From assembly GCA_019873625.1 (NCBI GenBank), contig JAIOAW010000002.1, forward strand, positions 124,001 to 188,000: a DNA stretch of 64,000 nucleotides, read 5' to 3'. The DNA comes from Chloroflexota bacterium. Its GTDB lineage: Bacteria; Chloroflexota; Anaerolineae; UBA1429. The notes beneath the pieces were generated by a model that ran no database searches, had not been told where the DNA came from, and saw nothing but the letters and a program-made list of their open reading frames with translations. The position numbers and the translations under genes are program-made. Positions 58,064 to 64,000 of the stretch are shown here, piece by piece (the stretch's first letter is position 1; every line of letters begins with the position of its first letter).

Positions 58064-59950
58064 ATGAGTAAGCAACGGCTCCCCTATGGCCTGTGGCCCA
58101 GCCCACTCACCCCACAAGGGCAAGCACAGGCCAAAAGGCTTACAGATTTGGCTTGGGATACGACGAGCGAGACGCTCCTTTGGCTGGAAGGGCGTTCGGG
58201 GTTTGGTATGTTGGTGGCCGCCGCGCTGGATGGCGAGGCGCCGCGCGACCTGACGCCGGGACGATCGGTGCGCGCCCGGGTGGGCTATGGAGGAGGGGAT
58301 TTTACCGCCGCAGGCGGCTATGCCTATTTTGCCTCCGAGGGGCGCCTCTACCGCCAGCCCCTTCAAGCGGGCGAGGCCGTGCCCATCACGTCGCCCTTTG
58401 GCCAGGCCGCTTCGCCCACCGTCTCTCCCGATGGGCGATGGGTCGTCTTTATCCACAGCGATGGCGCGGTGGATTGCCTCGCCGTGGTGGATGTTGAAGG
58501 GCGCTTTTGGCCCCAGCGCTTGGCCGTGGGAGAGGATTTCTATATGCAGCCCGCCTGGCACCCCGATGGCACGCGCCTTGCCTGGGTCTCTTGGCGCCAC
58601 CCGCAAATGCCCTGGGACGGGACGCATCTTTCTCTGGGGCGGCTGGCCTTCCCGCGGGGCGGTTTGCCCGTTTTGGAGGAGCGGGAGGTCTTGGCCGGCG
58701 GGGCCGATGTCTCCATCTTTCAGCCGGCCTTTTCGCCCGATGGGCGCTACCTGGCCTATGTTTCCGATGAGAGCGGCTGGTACAACCTCTCCCTGTATGA
58801 CCTTGCCCGGCGCACTCACCGCCCCTTGACGCAGGACGAGGCGGAATGGGGGCTGGCCGCCTGGGCGCAGGGCCTGCGCACCTATGCCTGGGCGCCCGAT
58901 GGCCGTACCCTGTACGCGTGCCGGGCGAGCCAAGGATCTGGCTCCCTCTGGCGACTCGATGTGGAGACGGGCGATCGGGAGGAGATCACCTTGGGGCCAG
59001 AGTACGCCTGGGTGGAACAGCCGGCCGTTTCGCCCCAGGGGGCGCTCGCGGTGCTCGCCTCTGGGCCGCGCGTGCCCAGGCGCATCTTGGTGGTGGACCC
59101 CGCCACGGGCCGGAGCCGCATTTTGGCGCGCAGTGCGAGTGAAACGGTGCCTCTGGAGGCCTTGAGCGTGCCCCAAAGCATCCAATGGTGCGCGGAGGGG
59201 GGCCAACCGGTGTATGGGGTGTACTATCCCCCGGCGAGCGCCCTGTACGAAGGGGCGGGCAAGCCGCCGCTCATCGTGCAGGTGCACGGCGGGCCGACGA
59301 GCCAATCCACCCTGACGTATTCGGCCTCGGCTCAGTTCTTTGCCACGCGCGGCTACGCCGTGCTGGAGGTGAACTATCGCGGCTCCACGGGGTATGGCCG
59401 CGCCTACCGCAACCTCTTGCGGGGCAACTGGGGCCTATATGACGCGGATGACGCCGTAGCCGGGGCGCGGTTTCTATGTGAACGGGGCCTGGCCGACCCC
59501 GATCGGATGGTGATTATGGGCGGCAGCGCGGGGGGCTATACGGTGCTTCAGGCGTTGATCCGCTACCCGCACACCTTCAAGGCGGGCATCTGCTCGTATG
59601 GGGTGACGAACCTCTTTACCCTGGCGGCGGAAACGCACAAGTTCGAGCAGCGTTACCTGGATTCGCTCATCGGCCCTCTGCCGGAGGAGGCCGCGCGCTA
59701 CCGTGAGCGGTCGCCCCTCTTTTATGCCAGGCACATCGCCGATGCGGTGGCCGTGTTTCAAGGAGAGGAGGATCAGGTCGTGCCGCGCAACCAGGCCGAT
59801 ACGCTCGTCGAGGCCCTTCGGCAAAGCGGCGTGCCGCACATCTACCGGCTGTATCCCGGCGAGGGGCATGGTTGGCGCAAGGCGGAGACAATTGCTGCTT
59901 TTTATGAAGAAATCCTCAAATTTCTCAGAGATTACGTGATTTTCGCATAA
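58064..59950 (+). CDS. S9 prolyl oligopeptidase-like peptidase
   Basis: This 628-aa cytosolic peptidase has an N-terminal beta-propeller and a C-terminal alpha/beta-hydrolase. TolB/PD40-like blades include PTVSPDGRWVVFIHSD, PAWHPDGTRLAWVSW and PAFSPDGRYLAYVSDES. The hydrolase has VQVHGGPTSQSTLTYSASAQ (oxyanion region) and the nucleophile in MGGSAGGYT. Asp is in GEEDQVVP and His in GEGHGWRK. It resembles acylaminoacyl or dipeptidyl peptidases. The start follows GAGGAGGTTCGG. Confidence 0.93.
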   Translation: MSKQRLPYGLWPSPLTPQGQAQAKRLTDLAWDTTSETLLWLEGRSGFGMLVAAALDGEAPRDLTPGRSVRARVGYGGGDFTAAGGYAYFASEGRLYRQPLQAGEAVPITSPFGQAASPTVSPDGRWVVFIHSDGAVDCLAVVDVEGRFWPQRLAVGEDFYMQPAWHPDGTRLAWVSWRHPQMPWDGTHLSLGRLAFPRGGLPVLEEREVLAGGADVSIFQPAFSPDGRYLAYVSDESGWYNLSLYDLARRTHRPLTQDEAEWGLAAWAQGLRTYAWAPDGRTLYACRASQGSGSLWRLDVETGDREEITLGPEYAWVEQPAVSPQGALAVLASGPRVPRRILVVDPATGRSRILARSASETVPLEALSVPQSIQWCAEGGQPVYGVYYPPASALYEGAGKPPLIVQVHGGPTSQSTLTYSASAQFFATRGYAVLEVNYRGSTGYGRAYRNLLRGNWGLYDADDAVAGARFLCERGLADPDRMVIMGGSAGGYTVLQALIRYPHTFKAGICSYGVTNLFTLAAETHKFEQRYLDSLIGPLPEEAARYRERSPLFYARHIADAVAVFQGEEDQVVPRNQADTLVEALRQSGVPHIYRLYPGEGHGWRKAETIAAFYEEILKFLRDYVIFA

Positions 59951-59965
59951 AGAAGGATGGCCGCC

Positions 59966-59995
59966 TTGCCAAGGCGCCGCGTTGCGGGCTATATT
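59966..59995 (+). promoter_or_regulatory. Promoter of the ROK kinase gene
   Basis: TTGCCA (59966-59971), 18-base spacer, TATATT (59990-59995), 55 bases before the ATG. Confidence 0.55.
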
Positions 59996-60049
59996 AGGGT
60001 GCATTTCATCGTTGGGGCGTAGCGATATACCGTTCGAGGAGAGGGGGCT

Positions 60050-60955
60050 ATGGCACTGTACGGCGGAATCGAAGGCGGGGGCACCAAGTTCGTCTGCGCT
60101 GTGGGGACGGGGCCAGGCGATCTGCGAGAGATTCGCTTCCCTACGACCTCCCCGGAGGAGACGATTGCGCGCGCGGTAACCTTTTTTCGCCAAGTGCGCG
60201 AGCCGATCGTCGCGATTGGCATTGCCTCTTTTGGGCCGATTGACCCGAACCCCACATCGCCGACCTTTGGCTATGTAACGACCACCCCTAAACCGGGTTG
60301 GGCGAACACCGATTTTGCCGGCGAAGTGCACCGCGCTCTGGGCGTGCCGGTGGGGTTCGATACCGATGTGAACGTGGCGGCGTTGGGGGAATACCGTTGG
60401 GGGGCCGCCCAAGGGCTGGATACCTTCATCTATCTCACCGTGGGCACGGGGCTGGGGGGCGGAGGGATGGTCAACGGCCGCCTCATCCACGGGATGATGC
60501 ACCCTGAAATGGGGCATATTCGCATCCCGCACGATTGGCAGGCTGACCCTTACCCCGGCGCTTGCCCTTACCACGGCGACTGCCTGGAAGGGCTGACCTG
60601 CGGGCCGGCCATCGAGGGGCGTTGGGGCCAGCCCGGCGAGACCCTGCCGCCCGACCACCCCGCCTGGGAATTGGAGGCGCATTACCTCGCGCTGGGATTA
60701 GTGAACTTTATCTTGCCGCTTTCGCCCCAGCGCATCATTATGGGGGGCGGCGTGATGGCGCAGGCGCACCTCTTCCCGCGCATCCGCGCGCGGGTGCGCC
60801 AACTCCTCAACGGCTATGTGAAGACGCCGCAAATCACCGAGGAGATCGAAGAATACATCGTGCCGCCCGCCTTGGGGAACCGCTCGGGCGTGCTGGGCGC
60901 CATTGCCTTGGCCGAGATGGTGGCCAAGGGACAGATGCCCGGCGTCGGCGCGTAA
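60050..60955 (+). CDS. ROK family fructokinase
   Basis: This 301-aa sugar kinase has [20 protein letters not shown] (phosphate loop), [20 protein letters not shown] (catalytic Asp) and [20 protein letters not shown]. The zinc-binding motif is [10 protein letters not shown] plus [20 protein letters not shown]. This pattern is typical of the ScrK/GmuE subgroup that phosphorylates fructose, with mannose as alternative. It follows the S9 peptidase with its own promoter and ends before a strong terminator. Confidence 0.93.
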   Translation: MALYGGIEGGGTKFVCAVGTGPGDLREIRFPTTSPEETIARAVTFFRQVREPIVAIGIASFGPIDPNPTSPTFGYVTTTPKPGWANTDFAGEVHRALGVPVGFDTDVNVAALGEYRWGAAQGLDTFIYLTVGTGLGGGGMVNGRLIHGMMHPEMGHIRIPHDWQADPYPGACPYHGDCLEGLTCGPAIEGRWGQPGETLPPDHPAWELEAHYLALGLVNFILPLSPQRIIMGGGVMAQAHLFPRIRARVRQLLNGYVKTPQITEEIEEYIVPPALGNRSGVLGAIALAEMVAKGQMPGVGA

Positions 60956-60973
60956 CGCCCCGGTAGATAGAGC

Positions 60974-61010
60974 ACGGGAGCGAATCCTAAGAGGATTCGC
61001 TCCCGTTTTC
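60974..61010 (+). terminator. Intrinsic terminator of the ROK gene
   Basis: A 15-bp stem ACGGGAGCGAATCCT / AGGATTCGCTCCCGT with loop AAG and then TTTCC. It also faces the stop of the convergent citrate-synthase-like gene. Confidence 0.88.
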
Positions 61011-61017
61011 CTTTCCC

Positions 61018-62415
61018 TTAGGCCTGCTTTTGGGCCGCCGTCAATTCGGCATAGAGATCGGGGGTGAGCGTCTTGATCAAATCCCGCATCTCTTGGTCAG
61101 AGATGCAACTCACCCGGCCCGAGTCGTACTCTTTTTGGATCCAATCCAACAGGATGGCCAGCCGTGGGTCGCGCTTGTCGAGGGTGTTATCGGGCGGCAG
61201 GTTGAACTCGGAACGGATCCAGTGCACCAGGCCGGCCGTGCCGGAACTCTGGTTGATCATCACGCGCGCCTTGCGGTTCAGGAGTTTTTCCGTATCAAAG
61301 ATGGTATAGATTTCCTGATCTTTGAGCAGGCCATCCGCATGGATGCCGGCGCGTGTGGTGTTGAAATCGGCCCCTACGAAGGGCGTCATAGGCGGGATTT
61401 GGTAACCGAGTTCCTTCTCATAGTACTCGGCAATCTCGGTGATGACGGTGGTGTTCATACCATCCAGCGTACCGCGTAGGGCCGCATACTCGAAGACCAT
61501 CGCCTCCAGCGGCGTGTTGCCTGTGCGCTCGCCGATGCCCAGCAGGGTGCAGTTCACCGCCGAGATGCCGTACAGCCACGCCGTCGCCGAGTTCGTAACC
61601 GCCTTGTAGAAATCGTTGTGGCCGTGCCACTCCAAGAGTTCGCTGGGGAAGCGGGCATGGTGCCACAGGCCGTAGGCGATGCCCGGAACGCTGCGCGGCA
61701 GGGCCACGCCGGGGTAACTCACGCCCAGGCCCAGCGTGTCGCAGGCGCGGATCTTGATGGGGATGCCGCTTTCCTGCGAGAGTTTGTAAAGTTCCAGCGC
61801 GAGGGGCACCACAAAGCCGTAAAAATCGGCGCGGGTGATGTCTTCGAGGTGCACGCGCGGGCGCACGCCGATTTCCAAGGCATCTTTCACGACGCCGAGG
61901 AATTGATCCATCGCCTGCCGGCGCGTCATATGGAGTTTGTTAAAGATGTGATAGTCCGAGCAACTGGCCAGGATGCCCGTCTCTTCGATGCCCATCTCTT
62001 TGACGAGCATAAAATCCTTCTTGGTGGCCCGGATCCAGCCCGTGATTTCGGGGTATTGGTAGCCCAGCGCGCGGCACGCCTCTACGGCTTTGCGGTCGCG
62101 CTCGCTGTAGAGAAAGAACTCGCACTGGCGGATGATCCCCTTGGGGCCGCCCAATTCGTGCAGGAATTTGTACAACTGCACGATCTGTTCCACGGTATAC
62201 GGCGCACGGGCCTGCTGGCCATCTCGGAAGGTTGTGTCGGTAATCCAGATCTCATCAGGAGGGCGCATCGGCACATGGCGATGGTTGAAAGGGATCTTGG
62301 GCACCTCGCCATAGGTGTAGAGCAGCCTGTAGAGTTGCGGCTCGGCGACATCTTGCAAACTGTATTGGTATTCAGTTTGCTCTAGGGTGTTGCTTCTCTT
62401 GCTAAAGACGAGCAT
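61018..62415 (-). CDS. Re-citrate synthase / homocitrate synthase family
   Basis: This 465-aa HMGL-like TIM-barrel enzyme belongs to the 2-isopropylmalate/homocitrate synthase superfamily. IWITDTTFRDGQQARAPYTV with the metal and catalytic Arg/Asp, LEDITRADFYGFVVPLALEL, IKIRACDTLGLGVSYPGVAL and WHGHNDFYKAVTNSATAWLY are visible. CTLLGIGERTGNTPLEAMVF is also clear. GIIRQCEFFLYSERDRKAVE and the overall pattern match the Re-citrate synthase of Clostridium kluyveri and Dehalococcoides as I recall it, so acetyl-CoA plus oxaloacetate to citrate is likely. The ATG follows AAGGAGGAACG. It lies behind a structured leader. Confidence 0.82.
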   Translation of the reverse strand: MLVFSKRSNTLEQTEYQYSLQDVAEPQLYRLLYTYGEVPKIPFNHRHVPMRPPDEIWITDTTFRDGQQARAPYTVEQIVQLYKFLHELGGPKGIIRQCEFFLYSERDRKAVEACRALGYQYPEITGWIRATKKDFMLVKEMGIEETGILASCSDYHIFNKLHMTRRQAMDQFLGVVKDALEIGVRPRVHLEDITRADFYGFVVPLALELYKLSQESGIPIKIRACDTLGLGVSYPGVALPRSVPGIAYGLWHHARFPSELLEWHGHNDFYKAVTNSATAWLYGISAVNCTLLGIGERTGNTPLEAMVFEYAALRGTLDGMNTTVITEIAEYYEKELGYQIPPMTPFVGADFNTTRAGIHADGLLKDQEIYTIFDTEKLLNRKARVMINQSSGTAGLVHWIRSEFNLPPDNTLDKRDPRLAILLDWIQKEYDSGRVSCISDQEMRDLIKTLTPDLYAELTAAQKQA

Positions 62416-62700
62416 CGTTCCTCCTTTGCCTTATCACTGCTGTGGCGAATACGACACGTGGCCCAATCGAAACCAGCCGTTCATCGGATATAAGATAAGG
62501 CCAGTTCCCCGGTGGAGAACTGGCCTTGGCTGACTTGGGATGCACCCAGTTACCCCCGCGGGAACCCGATCGTTCCGCTAGGCTTCCTCACCCTCAATTC
62601 GGCGGGCTGGGGATGGCAAAATGGGCACATCATCTCTGGCCTTGATACGAAAAGGGCGCCCCCCATCGCTCTCGCAAGTCAGGGCGCCTCTGCCTTCTGT
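62416..62700 (-). promoter_or_regulatory. Structured leader RNA of unknown class
   Basis: From the predicted start near 62700 the leader runs about 285 bases before the ATG at 62415. The 5' half forms GGCGCCC/GGGCGCC around a GAGAGC loop. A strong hairpin AAGGCCAGTTC/GAACTGGCCTT (62527-62517 with 62507-62497) follows and then ATCTTATAT. The octamer AAGGCCAG of its 5' arm is repeated upstream at 62643-62636, so the 3' arm CTGGCCTT could pair with either copy, a possible terminator/antiterminator switch. No S-box, T-box or other known motif matches well. Confidence 0.55.
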
Positions 62701-62706
62701 TAGTGC

Positions 62707-62736
62707 AGAATATATGAATAATCCGCAGTTTGTCAA
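62707..62736 (-). promoter_or_regulatory. Promoter of the citrate-synthase-like gene
   Basis: On the minus strand TTGACA (62736-62731), 18-base spacer, TATTCT (62712-62707). Confidence 0.55.
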
Positions 62737-62797
62737 AAACGCGGAGGGCGCCGTTTCACAACGCAACGAAAGAGCGCCCATCGAGTGGAAGGGAGAT

Positions 62798-62843
62798 TTG
62801 ACAAGGGCGCCGGAAATCTTATAATAGAGACCGACTGGTCGGT
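62798..62843 (+). promoter_or_regulatory. TetR promoter and operator
   Basis: Consensus TTGACA (62798-62803), 16-base spacer, TATAAT (62820-62825), then a perfect dyad ACCGAC-TG-GTCGGT (62830-62843) placed at the start site. The form is a typical TetR-family operator and implies autorepression. Confidence 0.8.
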
Positions 62844-62866
62844 ATGTGAGATGCCAAGGAGGCGAA

Positions 62867-63463
62867 GTGCCAGAGCGAGGGGACGGGACGCGCCAGCGAT
62901 TGTTGGAGGCCGCGGCCGATTGCTTTAGCGCAAACGGCTACGATGCGACAGGTGTTTCCGAAATCTGCCACCGCGCGGGGGTAAGCAAAGGGGGATTTTA
63001 TCATCACTTCCCCTCGAAACAGGCCGTTTTCCTCGAACTCCTTGAGCAATGGCTTGGCGCGTTGGAGGCGCGTTTGACGCAAATCCGCGACGAATCTCCC
63101 TCAGTGCCGGCGGCCTTGCACAAGATGGTGGATACGTTCGACCAGGTCCTGGGGAGCGCGCGGGGGCGGCTGCCCATCTTTTTCGAGTTTATGAGCAAGG
63201 CCCAGCGAGATCCGGCCGTCTGGGCGGCCACCATCGCCCCATATCGCCGCTACCGCGCTTTTTTCGCCGAGATGATCCGCCGAGGCATTGCCGAGGGGAG
63301 TTTCCGGGAGGTGGATGCCGAAGCGACGGCGCTCCTTTTGGTGTCGCTCGCCGTGGGGTTGATTCTGCAAAGCCTGCTGGACCCCCAAGGGGAAGACTGG
63401 GCCGAGAAGGCCCAGCGAAGTATACAGTTGATCCTTTACGTCCTTCAAAGAGAAGGGGCGTGA
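62867..63463 (+). CDS. TetR/AcrR-family transcriptional regulator
   Basis: This 198-aa repressor has an N-terminal DNA-binding domain (RQRLLEAAADCFSANGYDAT, then GVSEICHRAGVSKGGFYHHF) and a helical ligand-binding domain with a TetR_C-like end. I choose the GTG at 62867, preceded by AAGGAGGCGAA; an upstream GTG at 62846 would include the ribosome site in the protein. The ACCGACTGGTCGGT operator just upstream should be its own. It lies 21 bases before a NAD-dependent epimerase and may regulate it. Ligand unknown. Confidence 0.92.
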   Translation: MPERGDGTRQRLLEAAADCFSANGYDATGVSEICHRAGVSKGGFYHHFPSKQAVFLELLEQWLGALEARLTQIRDESPSVPAALHKMVDTFDQVLGSARGRLPIFFEFMSKAQRDPAVWAATIAPYRRYRAFFAEMIRRGIAEGSFREVDAEATALLLVSLAVGLILQSLLDPQGEDWAEKAQRSIQLILYVLQREGA

Positions 63464-63484
63464 AAAGGCCTAGGGAGAGAAACG

Positions 63485-64000
63485 ATGAACGTTTTGGTAA
63501 CGGGTGCCTTTGGGAATATTGGGATGAGCACGGTGGAGGCCCTCTTGGAGCGGAGGCACGCTGTGCGCTGTTTTGATCTGCCCACGCCGGCCAATCGGGC
63601 CAAGGCCTTGCGCTTGGGCAGCCGGGTGGACGTGGTGTGGGGAGATTTGCGGCGGCCCGAAGATTGCCTTGCCGCCGTGCAGGGGATGGATGTGGTGGTG
63701 CATTTGGCCTTCCTCATCCCCAAACTCTCGGCGATGGGCCTGGGGAGCGAGGAGCACCCCGATGTCGCCTGGGCCGTCAATGTGGATGGGACGCATAACC
63801 TCCTCAATGCGATGCGTGCCCAACCCGTGCGCCCGCGCATCGTCTTTATTTCCTCCTATCACGTGTACGGCCCTACCGAGACGTTGCCCCCCGGCCGCAA
63901 ACCGGCCGACCCCGTGAACCCTATCGAGCATTATGCGCGGCACAAGGTGGCCTGCGAATGGCTCGTCAAGGCCTCGGGGCTAGAGTGGACTATCTTGCGC
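63485..64000 (+). CDS. NAD-dependent epimerase/dehydratase (C-terminus off the window)
   Basis: The frame runs from the ATG at 63485 to the right edge, so the C-terminus is missing. It has the Rossmann motif NVLVTGAFGNIGMSTVEALL, acidic FDLPTPAN, IVFISSYHVYGPTETLPPGR for the Ser and motif near the active site, and YARHKVACEWLVK for the Tyr/Lys. This is an extended SDR like UDP-glucose 4-epimerase relatives. Possible co-transcription with the TetR gene. Substrate not assignable from the visible 172 residues. Confidence 0.85.
   Translation, partial: MNVLVTGAFGNIGMSTVEALLERRHAVRCFDLPTPANRAKALRLGSRVDVVWGDLRRPEDCLAAVQGMDVVVHLAFLIPKLSAMGLGSEEHPDVAWAVNVDGTHNLLNAMRAQPVRPRIVFISSYHVYGPTETLPPGRKPADPVNPIEHYARHKVACEWLVKASGLEWTILR

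Noticed and set aside
58028-59305. Minus-strand open frame opposite the S9 peptidase
   Set aside because: Antisense to a clear beta-propeller peptidase and biased in composition.
62530-62600. T-box antiterminator in the citrate-synthase leader
   Set aside because: The GGGTTCCCGCGG segment resembles a T-box loosely but lacks the UGGN that pairs with tRNA, and no clear specifier loop is seen.

Overview
The window is about 64 kb of GC-rich bacterial chromosome, densely packed with genes on both strands. I see no prophage, transposase, CRISPR array or plasmid function. The gene content fits a member of the Chloroflexota, most likely Anaerolineae-like or a relative. The clues are secreted proteins and lipoproteins with Thr/Pro-rich linkers, a secreted subtilase ending in YYLPIVRR, a tmRNA tag ending in ALAA, a Re-citrate synthase-type enzyme, and a short core-type methionine synthase of the kind described in Dehalococcoides. 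This taxonomic call is an inference. No rRNA or taxonomic marker gene was compared.

Layout. 1-8092 (minus) is a surface-polysaccharide operon: rmd, gmd, a phosphohexomutase, tatD, GT2 and GT4 glycosyltransferases and a GT39 membrane enzyme that runs off the left edge. It makes GDP-D-rhamnose and assembles glycans. 8300-12605 holds a TauE/SafE exporter and a divergent sugar module (TIM-barrel isomerase, reductase/epimerase, fucose-isomerase-like enzyme). 12644-14828 (minus) is a three-gene arginine operon joined by ATGA overlaps: pyruvoyl arginine decarboxylase, an NNMT/PNMT-family methyltransferase and agmatinase. 15480-21976 carries a solute-binding lipoprotein, a glycosyltransferase and a large subtilase. 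22043-22432 is tmRNA, and its partner smpB lies at 27715-28209. 22470-26661 (minus) is a SorC-regulated sugar or polyol operon with visible operators. 26849 is MTA phosphorylase. 28217-34066 has a CtpA-type protease and a MacAB-like exporter whose permease is a tandem fusion and whose ATPase has an altered Walker A motif. 34188-42026 is mixed housekeeping, peptidase and transporter genes.

42539-47363 (minus) is a complete methyl-cycle operon (core MetE, PfkB kinase, SAH hydrolase, SAM synthetase) behind a SAM-I riboswitch with its terminator and antiterminator. 47608-51800 is uvrA-miaB. 51855-57928 (minus) runs membrane protein, methyltransferase, argF, cdaA, cdaR and der, and so includes c-di-AMP synthesis. 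58064-60955 has an S9 peptidase and a ROK fructokinase. 61018-62700 (minus) is a Re-citrate-synthase-type gene behind a roughly 285-nt structured leader. 62867-64000 is a TetR regulator and a truncated NAD-dependent epimerase.

The most interesting points are the methyltransferase inside the arginine-to-putrescine operon, the riboswitch-controlled SAM cycle with an unusual methionine synthase, the unclassified leader RNA of the citrate-synthase-like gene, and the tandem ABC permease with an altered ATPase. Several of these converge on SAM: the riboswitch operon regenerates it, many methyltransferases use it, and MTA phosphorylase salvages its polyamine by-product.
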